64,000 nt of DNA from Thuidium tamariscinum (taxonomy: Eukaryota > Streptophyta > Bryopsida > Hypnales > Thuidiaceae), in assembly GCA_947034885.2 (NCBI GenBank), contig OX344753.2, positions 23,762,347-23,826,346 of the forward strand, read 5' to 3'. The translations under genes were made by a program, and so were the position numbers. A model generated the notes under the pieces. The model worked only from the letters and a program-made list of their open reading frames with translations. It was not told the origin of the DNA and ran no database searches. Each line of letters opens with the position of its first letter. Within the stretch, counting starts at the first letter, position 1. Below are positions 51,125 through 62,573 of the stretch, in pieces.

Positions 51125-51680
51125 CTCCTTAATTGTATTCCTCTAAAAACCTCCAAATCAAGCACAATTCTTGTCCCACTAAAAATCTATTGATTTTGAC
51201 TCTTGAGTGGATGTTGAATGACTCCATGTGAACAAGTGGCAAGTGATTTGGAAGCATTCCTTTCCTAGCCTTGCCCATATAAGGCACCTTGTACTTGTTG
51301 CTTCTTCAAATAGTCATGTTGACAATGGATTCCGTGACTACTTTGGCACTATGAAGATTTGTGCATGAAATAGGCCAAGGTTCCTTCTTGCAATAATTAG
51401 GTTGGGAGTACATATTTCTAGAATCCTATTGTTGCCAACCAAACTTTAAATCATCAAGAATGATGAAGTAGCAACATTTACAAATGATGCTCAAATATGA
51501 TACTTTCATAATGGATTTTGAATGCCTCAACAATGGCACCTAAGTTGGAAATTTTGCATAGATCTAGGGATGGGTTACTAGTTTCTTAAGTGCATGTATC
51601 ACTAACACAAAGACTAAAAATACAATTAATCCCTCATGGAAAAGGTTTTAAGAGGTTTCTAGAAGAACAGAGAAAGTATC
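51125..51680. mobile_element. Stowaway-like MITE, diverged copy
   Basis: A relative of 4067-4646. The left end reads TTACTCCTTAATTGTATTCC and the right end GAACAGAGAAAGTA. Interior matches include 'gccttgcccatataaggc' and 'tagaatcctattgttgcca'. It lies just upstream of the first exon of the plus-strand gene at 51720 and could contribute to its promoter or leader. Confidence 0.6.
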
Positions 51681-51719
51681 ACTTATTGTGGTTTCCAAAC
51701 TAACAGGTTGAAAGTGCAT

Positions 51720-52469
51720 ATGACTTCAATACACAGTGATAAAGAATGTATTCTCAAGAAATTTACCTCTCATACCCCCACCAAAGTGAAGCAAATAAGC
51801 CTCGAAGATGCAGTTGACAGCATGAAGCGACTCGCAATCCCCTCGCGGCATCTTTATCGAAAAGCTACTGTAGAAGTGAACACATCCAGAAGAACCCTTG
51901 TCTTGCAGGACATGATTAACTATTCCTGGACAACCGGAGAAACTCAGTAAGCTTAGCACTAGGGATGAGATAAGCACGGATGTAAAATCTGCCATAGCCT
52001 TCACTGAAAGAATACAACAAATAATGCGTTGATTCATCACACCATTATAGAATGTAAAAAGAAAATTGCTGATTGCTACATAAAACTGTTAGTTCTGCGA
52101 TTTTTTGACCAGGTTTACAGATAAGGAACATGTTGAGGCGGCGTCCACTCAGGCCTTGACAGCACAATCTGGCTTCAGAAGTGCTCAGGAATACTATCCA
52201 GTAATTCTATTCAAGTATCACTACAATTCTCTGTTCAAACACATTGACTTGATCTAATTTGATACGCAGAGGCAAGCTTAATGTCCACCTTCAAGAACGA
52301 AATTACAGTTACATGTTTAAATTGAATGACTATTCAGGCAACATTGGGCTAATCACTGCCACAACCGCCATCTGGTTGTCCATAGGATGACACAACACCA
52401 AAGCGCTTCAAAGCTGCTGCTGAATGCAATCAATCAACCCACCACACACCTGGTAAGAGCTGCATATAG
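51720..52469 (+). CDS. Three-exon gene (or gene tail) for a short protein of unknown function
   Basis: Exons 51720-51946, 52113-52200 and 52386-52469 are joined by GT-AG introns (CTCA|GTAAGC, gaccag|GT, CCA|GTAATT, ccatag|GA) with agreeing phases. They give 132 residues from the ATG at 51720. The product is hydrophilic, with segments ISLEDAVDSMKRLAIPSRHL, FTDKEHVEAASTQALTAQSG and DDTTPKRFKAAAE. It has no membrane segment. The frame is also open a few codons upstream to an acceptor-like aactaacag at 51707, so further 5' exons may exist. Upstream DNA is a MITE, so these could be missing or far away. The last stop lies 131 bp from the stop of the convergent minus-strand gene. No family was recognised. 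Confidence 0.55.
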
Positions 52470-52599
52470 AGAACCAACCACCAAAAGTAGCGCTATGACA
52501 ACTGGGATGTTTGACAAAGCTTCAATCCATGCATTGCACTTGGTATACTGGGTCCACACAAGCTGGACCAAAGAGTTGACGACATCCTTTTCAATGTTT

Positions 52600-55500
52600 T
52601 TATCTATAGATATGACTATGAGAAGAGGTATGATAAGCGTGATTGTCAAGAGCCAAGAATATTTTGGGAGGAATTGACACCCTTTCCTGTGGACCACAAG
52701 TATTCTATAATGGAAAGTTGGAGATTGATTGGACACCATTATCACTGAATGGACAATTTAGGTTCTAACTTTTCCAAGGGTTAGAGTAGTAGAAATAATC
52801 AAGATTATTGCAACCACCGATCATAATGTTTGCTAAAACCAACTTCTAAAATAAAAGGAGAAACAAACCAATCCAAATATTGAACCAAAATATTTTTCGT
52901 AGTGACATGATGACAATTTGTGAACGTGCCCTTTCACTTGCAAGTGCACAAGTAGTTGAAACTGATGTAAGATAGCTCATTGCCAGAAGATTTTAGACGA
53001 ACAAATAACTTTCTTGAACATAGTACGTGTTACGCACCTTTTCAATCCAAGCCTTGTACTTTCTCAGACCGTCCTCTGTAACTTTTTTAAACTCAGCTTC
53101 CAGTTCTTCTTTCTTGCTTCTGAAATCCTTGGTGAGGTTGTCAAGATTCGGCACATTGTCCAAGCCTACCATCCACAAATTTAACCTTATGCATGTAAGC
53201 AGCAACTTCTTAAACTGTGAGTTGACAAAATCCTGCTGTTCACCGTCTGCAGAGGATAAAATAACACCAACGGCCAATCCAAGGGAAATACACTAGTGCC
53301 CTTGTAAAAGTTAACATCTGATTTGATCCAGCACAGAAAAAGTAATGTTTAGTCTACATCCATCTAAGGTGTGGATCAAAGTTGGAAGTGTTCACAGCTA
53401 CGATTCTTCAGGGAAGATTCCTTAAATCAATGGATTAACAGTTGGGGCATAACCAGTAAGAGAAGACTCTTCTGAAGATCTGTTTTTTCTCAACCCCTTG
53501 GGCTGTTGGGCACGAAGAATCAGGGTATCAATGACAGCTCCAGGTGGCTCCCAGAGGAATTCAAAGTGGCTCAAAGAAAAATTAGGGTGCTCAAGATGCT
53601 CTAATTCTCTGACTTCTTTCTTTGGCACAATCCTTTGGTATCTTGAGTTCAAGAATGAAAACGTTGCTGATTAGCCAACTATTAGAGGCAAGTGTAGTTA
53701 CTGGTCACCGACAATGCAACTACAGTGAAAAGTGTGAGCGGCCAGTACTGCTCAAGAATGATATGCACGTGGCATGTATCACAACAAAAACTCCACAAAC
53801 ATTGCATGAATGCAATGTCATTTCAAGTACGTATAGAGTAGCAGGAGAAGCAGAAGAAGTACTCAAACCAAGCGCTGTTATCCTGGATGAGGAGGAGTAA
53901 ACGATCCACCAGTCTCCCAGCACCCCAACTATAGTGGCATTGGAAGTAAGATAGGTAACCTTCGCCAGGCAGAAAAACATATAATCTTGAACTTCCACGT
54001 GCATGACAGTTGCTGCAGAATTTAGCTGCACAGTAAAATAAGAATCTTCAAACTCGGATTCCAATTCGTTTCAGTATTGTTATAGAGGTGCAAAGCAATT
54101 CAACAGCTCTCCTCAAGAAACCAAATAGGATAAACATGCCATTGATCACACGCATCCCTAGTCCACACACTAACCACACACCAACTACCTGGAATGATTA
54201 CGAAAAACGTTGATCAAATTGCAAGAAAGTTGGTTTCCTTACTGTATACTCTATCCACGTAGCCATTACTTGTAGAATTGCAAGAATCTTTCTTGCTATA
54301 CCAACTTTTGGTCTCCAGGCACGTAAGATTACCAATGAGCAGTGGATGTGTAATTGAAGGGATACCACTTTCTTTTATGAAATTTTGGATGTTCACCACT
54401 AAATTACAAGTATTGTAGAAAGCTTCAAATCAGTCAACACAATTTCGAATTCGCAAAGCCATTTGAAACTTGAGGTGAGAGGTCAATAGCATGTGTACTA
54501 CACTAAATGCTTGAATGTCCAGAGACATGTTAACTATGTGAATCATACAACATGAGAAGACAGTTGACACGTCAGTTCCAGAGAGGTTACCTTATTTTTC
54601 ATTTGATCTAGAGCACCTTGACTGGTTTGTGAAGTTTCCCTCCTCTAGCAAGCCATATTAAAGTTTTCACAAGGAAGTTGTCAGGCCTCGACAGTCGTTC
54701 AGAATCCCAATAGCACAGAATTGACACAAAACAGACAACTATAGCATTGCCACATATTCACATATTGCCTTTCACTACAATCCAACTGGTTAACCAAACC
54801 TTTTTCAGCCAAAGATAAATGGATGCAGGGTATGGCTTGGTGCTCCACATTAATAATAGAGTGTTTGGAAGCAATGACTTCGGGCAAGGATACCCCACAA
54901 GCACAGTAAGTAGAAATATAGTCGGCCACCAATATCTCTTTATGAAATTCAGTAGTTTATGATGCGGTTCCATCTCCAAAGAGTCTTCCGCAATAATTTC
55001 AGTAATTTCTGGTGTCTGCTGACCTGTATGATAAATTCTGTTTCAATTATATACTTTGCAATAATATTGTACTGACCCTAGTGATAACACTTCAAACAGT
55101 GATGAAATTTGTCTTTCCCTCTTAAGATTTGCAAGAATTGGACACAGTTGAAACCTCATGCCAATCAATATCAATTGACCAATCGATTAATTTGGAAGCT
55201 TGTTAGCAACTTAATTGTTCCAGATACTGGCAATAGGCTAGCATTCGAAGGCAGCCATTGAGACCTTCTGTAATGATCGTACACCGACCTGGAGCTTATT
55301 TGGCTCATACATATTTCCAAATACTGCAAGTTTGTGATTAACATGCAGATGCTTCTTTGCATTAAGGCAGAGGACACCCAAAACATTAGGGACCTGATCC
55401 TGTCTCCTATACTGACCCGTTATCAACAGAAACTCATATATTCATGTCCTTGATTAGATTTAGTAGCAAGTGCTGAAAGCATGACTTCACTCAACTTCTC

Positions 55501-56731
55501 TTGCCATTGATCTTTGAATGAAAACGGGGATCCTGTAACCAAAGACTTTCCACAGCTCTATATCATATGTGTCAAAATGCTTAAGGTGACGCACTTATTA
55601 TCCTCTACCTTCCTGGCTGTGGAAAGAATTGAAACTTACTTCCTTTAAACCCGTCGAAAACCCCGTCGTGACTATCACATTGAATGTTTCCTTGCTCTGT
55701 TGCTGCCAAGAAGCTCGTCGCATATGAAAACCCTAAAAATGTCCATGTGCAAGTTTTTAAACCTGCGACCAGCACAATTTGCAATCAAAACGGATTCCAC
55801 CCCCGAACTCAAGCATGAAATTGACACAGATACAGTTCAGACAGTTTGTTGGAAAGCAGATTCACAAGGTAGTAATCTATCAATTTGATTGCTAAGTCCT
55901 CACCAGAAGCTCGCTGCAAATTCTCTATCGACTTGGGATAATAATGTTCCCAAATCACAGAACGAGCACCAGAGCTTTGGTGAAGACATGGAGTTGCTTC
56001 AAGTGTTGTCTGAATTGCGCCATTCCCTACAAGAAAAGAGCACGCTCGAACTGAAAAAATCGTACAGTACTGAACCACAAAGGAAAGTGCAGAGTGCTCT
56101 ATAAGTAAAAAACATACGGCAGAGATGATGGAAAGGAGGCAACCCTCGCACAAATCTGAATTAGGGCCCCCTCCTAAGAAACGTAATAACCCCTAAAAGA
56201 CCAAGAATTCATGGTTTTAGAATGATCCATGTTATTGACCATATTGTGAAAAAGTATAACTCAGATGGAGCCAATGTTTTCAATTTACCAAAATCAGTGA
56301 AGAGAATTGCATGTGTTGGTCAAAAACTTTGAAAAACTGGACAAAGAAAGTCCTCACATGACCTACTCAAAAGTGCTAAATACTCCGTTACACGTGAGGC
56401 TCAATTTCGGCTTCTTGGTCGTTTAGGGTTAAAAGCAAAACATTCCACTCAGGAATCAATATTTACTGAGAACAATTGGCAAATCCGGGTTAGAAAAGCA
56501 CTGAAAAACTCATTAAAGCAGACCTCTCCTCTGGATCACGGACCGGATTGTATTGGCTTCGTGAAAAATCGATGCAGTGGAAGCCCAGGCTCCTCCTGAG
56601 GACAGAAGTCTTCTTGCAACTCGCATTTCCCGCAAGGAATACATACCGCACACCTCACTGCAACGTAAAACCTCGTACAGAGGTAAAACGACCACGATTT
56701 TCTGCGACAACAAACTGCAGCGTCTGCCCAT
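52600..56731 (-). CDS. Multi-exon gene for a membrane protein with glycosylation sequons, family unknown
   Basis: Supported exons are 56731-56647, 56050-55904, 55762-55640, 55532-55434, 55323-about 55280, about 55027-54800, 54644-54591, about 54415-54225, 54188-54105, 54025-53831, 53666-53454, 53246-53038 and 52686-52600. The first four and the last five join in perfect phase with good GT-AG sites. Junctions around 55.05-55.28 and 54.4-54.6 kb remain uncertain; an extra exon or small damage is possible. A clear membrane segment (YWWPTIFLLTVLVG) follows an acidic stretch. A later part has the sequons NLT and NST, then aromatic- and Cys-rich segments (CDQWHVYPIWFLEES, WFEYFFCFSCYSI). The tail is charged and coiled-coil-like (KKVTEDGLRKYKAWIEK), ending SHSHIYR. 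An in-frame stop lies just upstream of the ATG at 56731. I could not name the family. Confidence 0.65.
56186..56432 (+). mobile_element. 247-bp TTAA-type mini element in intron 1 of the membrane-protein gene
   Basis: The left end reads ATAACCCCTAAAAGACCAAG and the right end CTTGGTCGTTTAGGGTTAA, an inverted pair of about 18 bp with one or two mismatches. Its left TTAA has become ATAA. It lies wholly in the intron between 56647 and 56050, so it is transcribed with the gene and spliced out. Confidence 0.75.
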
Positions 56732-59700
56732 GCATCATTGTGTTTGCCGCAACCTGAAGCATCTTAATCATGACGACCTCACCACGATCCCCTAGATCTT
56801 CGGTTTCAGAACCACAGGTAGTCGAAGTCAGGGCTGAAATGACATTCTCCAAAGTGCGCACAGGCAGGCCTTCTTCCCCAAACACGTGATTCGCTGTAAG
56901 CCTGCTGTGGCCAGGCACAACCCTGCTCTTGGGAGTTGGGACCGTGCTTAGGTGTGAAGGGGGGCAAGGTAAGCGGCAATCTGAGTAATGTTTGATCATC
57001 CCAAGGGACTTTAAACAGTTAGGGACCTGACCTAATCTCCTACACGGAGCCTCGTTACGAACTGTAAACCATCTACTCATACACTTGGCTGAACTTATTT
57101 AGCAACTGGCGTCAGCTGGCCTGGCCAATGTCTCAGACCAATGGGTGTTTACGGTTTTTCAAATAGTGATCTCCGACCTCCCACTTGGAGCAATTGCACA
57201 CGAAATACATGCATTGTGATTCAAAAATTCAATCTCAAGAAAGTTTGGGGCTTGTACCCAATGTGATCTCTCAAGAGCTCGATACTGATCTTTCAAGTAT
57301 CACTCTCCGACAGATGCTGAAACGATTGATGTAATGCAAATAGTATCCTTAGAAAGAAACTGACGTGAAAACAATTCATGGCTGGAAGCATTCGCAGTGG
57401 TGAAAGCGTATAATTCGGATTTCGTGTGTTTCTTCTCTGTTTCCGTCTGCGATTCCGTGTGCGACGAGTCGCATTTCTGCAGTAACTATGGTAATTATCT
57501 TGTCACTGAAAGAGACGAGGAAGCAATCGAGGGCGAGAGTACTCTGAGAACTGGGGCAAGACTAATGTTGAAGATCTACTGTAACAGCATTGAACTTGCA
57601 TACTTAGAATGTCATTATATTAGTAGGCATACATCAACAAAGATTATTCAGAGAAGGATTGCAATTGAAAGCATTATATTGCAATTCGACCTGGGAAGCT
57701 CACATGCGCCCCGCGACATTGAGCCGACAACAAAAAGACACCTCCAGAGAAACCCTAATACGCAGCTCAAACAAAACCCCTCAAATTCTTCCTCCATATC
57801 ATTATTCTGCAGTTGTAAGAACGCACCCTCCTCTAAAATAGATTATAACCACAGTCTGACATTCATTGCACTAACGCGCGTCTTCTGGTCATCTCTGGTA
57901 AATCCTGTTGCCTCCCACGGGTTGTGCACAAAAAGGATCCGGAAGTTCTATATGAATCGCCCAAGTTGAAATTCTGTTCACACACAACCAAATTGGCAAA
58001 AACTCAAATTCTCCACTCAAAAGTCCAACTCTCCGACCTGCACCCTAAAACCCTAATGCAACTCTAATGCTGGCTAGACTACCTGTCCTGTCCCAATTTC
58101 CCCATCTCACACAGATAATGTGCTGATTATAATACAACAACGCCAAAGAAATCATGTTCTGGCAATTTCCTCCAACATCTGCTGCTTGCCATCTAGAAAG
58201 AGCTCAGCAACTGTGTATACCTCCAAAACAGTGAAGATTCAACACGCTGCCAGCCTGAGCCCTGTAGTTGAAAGCCGCCCTATGTTGACCTTGTGCGACC
58301 AAGAATAAGAAGATGAATTATTTGGTCCCAAGACTACAGTAGAAGGCCAGTGTGAATGCCTGAAGAGTCTGTTGAGTTACTACTTACCTGTGCCCATGTG
58401 ACGCACATTTGGGTAAACAAATATAATATTTCCCCCCCAGATGATGGATTTTCCATGAGGAATCAACTGTTTTCAAACAACCACTTGGCGTCATCAACTT
58501 CAAGCTCAGCACTCAGTTTCTTCATTCTTGTGCTGATTCGTGGGCCTCAACTGAGTGCGCAAGTAAGTTATTCTTGATCAGATCTTTCACATAAAACAGT
58601 TGAGGGGTGGTACTCATGCTGTACAGTACTTGGCACATCTTAGGTAGCTCACTTGGTTGTTGGCCAAAGCTTTCAGTTGATGTTTGTCAACTTTACAACC
58701 TCCTTCCTTTTTTCTTTGGTGGTGGGGGCAACTTTTGGGTGAAAACCAATCATGGACGTTATTTGATGACAGCAGTGACTCCAGTGAGAAGAGACAGTAA
58801 CTTAGGTACTGTACTTAGGTTAAGTTTGGTCCATTTGACGGAAAACCCTATTTTGTCGTGATTGATGCATAAATTATTGATTTTGTTGCCTGCAAACTGG
58901 GACAAGAGTGGCAGGAGAATTTCCATTAGAGAAAATTTGGATTCTTTAGAAGGCCTATCTATATCTATACATCTATGTATAGATATAATTTTAAAAATCA
59001 TGTGTTATATGATTGCCTTGAATGCCACATTAGATTGTGAATTGTTCTTTTTAATTTCAAAATAAAATTTATTTTTTGTATTTGCATATAAGGCCACCAA
59101 GAATCAATCCTTTAGAGAGTTTAGATTTTCATTAAATAATGGGTCTCTATTTGAGGCTTGTGTGTGATTGAAGAGTGTGATAGTTTTTTAGTTTGAATTT
59201 GTTTTCACTTGGAAAAAATACAAAAAACAAAATTTTTAAAAATACTCCATGATCAACTTTGAACATCTTTATGTTTGAGATCACAAATATTCAATTTTTG
59301 TGGTTTGGTCCTAAATGTAAAGTTGACCTTAGTATTGACATGATTGGGGAACATCACCCTTTAAGATTAAGAAATTTGCTATTGAAAGATAAGCTAACAC
59401 TAGTAGGCGAGCACTAATTGTTACAAGTTAGAATGAAATATTGGCCTCTTTTTGAGACCACTCTATACTAAGAGATTCGTTTATTTGATGCAACACCTCA
59501 TACTATATTTTTGAGTCAACAAGATAGACATTTAGATATTGGGATCCATTTTGAAGTAGTAGTTTAGAGGAAATGAATTATCATTTACATCAAAGTGTTG
59601 GAGGCTCAATTATTATATACAATTGTTTTTTCTAAGGTGATGCAAATACTAAAATAAGGTACTAAAAAACATATATATATAATTGTAGGATACCACTTTT

Positions 59701-59763
59701 CTAACGGATGAAATTGCAAAAAAAATCTCAAGTTTTGAGACGACATTGCTAGAAATTACAAAT
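56732..59763. other. Promoter side of the minus-strand gene and unassigned GC-richer DNA
   Basis: The tract at 57.0 kb ('ttagggacctgacctaatctcc') and one at 55.39 kb ('ttagggacctgatcctgtctcc') are related, marking an old dispersed repeat. Telo-box-like AAACCCTAA sites occur at about 57751 and 58049, a motif common in plant promoters. A frame at 57397-57969 (190 codons, no ATG start) is open but not protein-like. The region beyond 58.9 kb is AT-rich and empty. Confidence 0.4.
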
Positions 59764-59935
59764 GTATATGTATATGTGTATATGTATATATGTGTATATG
59801 TATATATGTGTATATGTATATATGTGTATATGTATATATGTGTATATGTATATATGTGTATATGTATATATGTGTATATGTATATATGTGTATATATGTG
59901 TATCTATCTATCTATCTCTATATATTTATATATGT
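59764..59935. repeat. 16-bp minisatellite passing into (CTAT)n
   Basis: About eight near-perfect units of GTGTATATGTATATAT, then a short CTAT tetranucleotide run at 59903-59917. The repetitive frame of I/Y/V/M/C residues seen here is a by-product of the repeat, not a gene. Confidence 0.95.
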
Positions 59936-61641
59936 GTGCACATATGTGTGTCAATGAATGAAGAAATGACTCTTTTATTCATATTCAATAAATTCTACTA
60001 TGCCATCATGATGGCTTTGAATCTAAGAATTAAATAAATGAAGTGCCTTTTCTTACACAGGTTCCATTCTAATAGACTTACAAGCTTTCATCACCATATA
60101 AATATCCTAAACAAAGTTATGGAAGATAAATTTTGTAGATAATTGATCAATTTGACCTTCATTGATTGTCACTCTTCAAAAGATTGTCTGTAATCTTAGT
60201 ATTCCATAAAATGTGCATTACATTCTTCAACTATTTTTAGGGCCATTTTGTTAGAAAAATCAATGAAGAGGCTTACTTGAAACCATTTAAACCATTTATT
60301 AGAATGATAGAGATATGAGAAAGTAGACAATGATGAAAGAATCACATGAGTAGTAGAAGAAAATAAGAAAATAAGAATAATCAAAATGATGTTTTATAGG
60401 CAAAATAAAGAATTACAATGAATAGTTTAGTACCATAAAAGTATAGTGTTATGTATAAGAATGTTATGTAGGCACACATAATCATTTTGCAATGCAAAAT
60501 ATAAGATTGTCAAGGTGCTAAGAGCAAAGAATTTTCTTCCAAGAAGTTGAAAAGTGATCAACTTCCTATTTAGGATATGAAAAGCATTGACTAGCTATTA
60601 GTAGAAACTTTGTCTATGTGCTCACTACTCATGAACACCAAGGCCACATTAGTTATAACATTCAATTAGGACACATGAAGAATTCAAATTTGTCTTTGTA
60701 GAATGAAGAAGAAGAAGAAACTATATTCAAGGGTTGATATAATCACTCCACCACCGATTTAAGGAATGTAATTTAGAGTTCTTGTACAATGAATTGAGTT
60801 TAAAAATTGTGAATTTGAAATAGGACATAAAGTTTAATTGTAAAAAATCAACATAATTATTTTTAATCCAAACAAATAAATCTCAATCCTTGCTTTACAA
60901 ACTCTCTATTCTCAAATGCCATTTGAAAAAAGATACTAAGATAAAAGAAAAGAAGGCAATTTGGATGAAAGGTGCAAAACTTGACATACTAACATTTTTC
61001 CTATATTTTGAAGAGTCCTCAAATTTTTTGTCTTCCACCCTTGCTCACCAGATATACTCTATATATAGTCAATTAACAATGGATTAAAAAATAGAGCTAC
61101 TCAAAACTTAATTTTGAAGGGTTTTTGGATGGCACTCTGGACTTGAGTGCAAGGAGGATTTTTTGATTAGTAGGTTAAGTTAGGTTGTTTGTTCTATTTT
61201 GCTTGTTACATTGAGATCTCTTAGACCATGCATCCCTTGGTTGTGTTCTTGGTACTATCAAAAAGCTCTTGGGGAGTCATGGTGATTGTAAAAAAGTTAT
61301 TGAATTTGAAGTTGTCATGAATTTAAAAATCTAGAAAATTACTATTACTTTTATTTTGGCTATGGCAAAAGCACAAGGCAACAAAAAACATCTATGTTTG
61401 ACGGGTCTGAAACCATTTGAAGACCATGTCATTTCAAAATTGTGTTTCAGACCCTACCGAGGAAGAAGAATTACCATATAGTATGGCTAAATAATTTAGA
61501 AACAAACTTGCAAGTTGTGATTCTGGCAGGGTGTGAATGTGATTCAGCATTTGAACCCCAGATCCACTAAGTTTGTACCAATGACTCCAGAACCTAACTG
61601 AATCTCAAAGGAAACTCATCTGTTTAAATTTTCTTTAAATT
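59936..61641. other. AT-rich intergenic DNA, nothing recognised
   Basis: Only short chance frames; no termini or RNA genes are seen. Confidence 0.55.
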
Positions 61642-61928
61642 TTTAATTTAATTTAATTTAATTTAATTTAATTTAATTTAATTTAATTTAATTTAATTTA
61701 ATTTAATTTAATTTAATTTAATTTAATTTAATTTAATTTAATTTAATTTAATTTAATTTAATTTAATTTAATTTAATTTAATTTAATTTAATTTAATTTA
61801 ATTTAATTTAATTTAATTTAATTTAATTTAATTTAATTTAATTTAATTTAATTTAATTTAATTTAATTTAATTTAATTTAATTTAATTTAATTTAATTTA
61901 ATTTAATTTAATTTAATTTAATTTAATT
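61642..61928. repeat. Pure (TTTAA)n pentanucleotide array
   Basis: About 57 uninterrupted copies of TTTAA with no visible substitutions over 287 bp. The purity implies recent expansion. Confidence 0.97.
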
Positions 61929-62003
61929 TTTAACCTTAATTTAATTCTTTCAAAGGAAATCTCAAGGAAGCAATCTCACTCCGTCACTGCAGATTAAGCT
62001 TAA

Positions 62004-62399
62004 GAGCATCCCCACACCTGGCTCGGGCAAATGGCCCGGCCAGGGACTACTTGCCGAGCCATTAAGAAAGCCCGGGCCCGGCTAAAAAAATTTGCCCCAC
62101 CCCAACACGGCCAACGAGACGGGGAAGGAAGGTATTTCGGACTTCGAGGTGCCACCTAAGGAGATTCCGACATGAGAAAGCCTTTTTCTAATCCAAGTGC
62201 CTCGGAAGTTGGAAAAAAGGCAAAAACAAACACATGCCGGGTGCACTTGATGGCTCGCCATTTGGCCGAGCCATCACCAAATTTGGCCGGGCCCGGGCTT
62301 ATTTTTTCTTTCCCCGTACGTGCCGTGGGGCAATTCCCATGGCCGGGCCCGGCCAATTGCCCAGTTTGCGTCTTTTTTTGCGGAGGTGTGGAGATGCTC
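62004..62399. mobile_element. GC-rich PIF/Harbinger-type MITE
   Basis: The termini GAGCATCCCCACACCT and AGGTGTGGAGATGCTC form an inverted pair with one mismatch. They are flanked by TAA at 62001-62003 and 62400-62402, the 3-bp duplication of PIF/Harbinger. The 396-bp interior is unusually GC-rich (several GGCCGGGCCCGG tracts) and largely self-complementary, and sits in AT-rich DNA. Overlapping frames inside it on both strands are judged chance. Confidence 0.8.
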
Positions 62400-62573
62400 T
62401 AAGCTTTGCATCTGCCACGCCATCGGCTAATCGGCTTGCCCTGATCTCACTGGTAATAAGTATCATAATGCCCAGCTTTTGTGCACTGGCCATTAACTTA
62501 AGTTCATGAGTGTTAAAATAAAGATGTTAACATAAACTAAGTGAACACTAGTTACTGCCAGTCCAACTAGTAG

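Noticed and set aside
52434-52745. Hydrophobic 103-codon minus-strand frame suggesting two membrane segments
   Set aside because: The preceding exon ends in phase 0, and in that phase the acceptor at 52686 leads to a short hydrophilic tail and stop at 52600, not to the hydrophobic frame.
53720-54064. 114-codon minus-strand frame
   Set aside because: A different frame across 54025-53831 runs uninterrupted and joins both neighbouring exons in phase, so this one is a shadow.
55077-55120. Extra 44-bp exon in the membrane-protein gene
   Set aside because: Phases fit, but the intron to the next exon would be only about 39 bp, too short for plant splicing; left out of the model.
55889-56104. Plus-strand 71-codon frame with helical, charged composition
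   Set aside because: It is protein-like, but its neighbouring open stretch would require an intron of under 40 bp, and the opposite strand has phase-consistent exons here.
56655-57080. 141-codon minus-strand frame upstream of the membrane-protein gene
   Set aside because: Its frame stops before the good GTATGT donor at 56646; the frame starting at 56731 reaches that donor and joins the next exon in phase.
57397-57969. 190-codon plus-strand open frame
   Set aside because: It lacks an ATG start, has no protein-like domain pattern and lies in what should be the upstream region of the minus-strand gene.
59746-60037. Open frames of 71 and 91 codons rich in Y, V, I, M and C
   Set aside because: They are translations of the 16-bp GTGTATATGTATATAT repeat; any frame of such a repeat lacking a stop looks open.
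62172-62509. Overlapping 76-91 codon frames on both strands
   Set aside because: They lie in the GC-rich Harbinger-type element, where stop codons are rare by composition.
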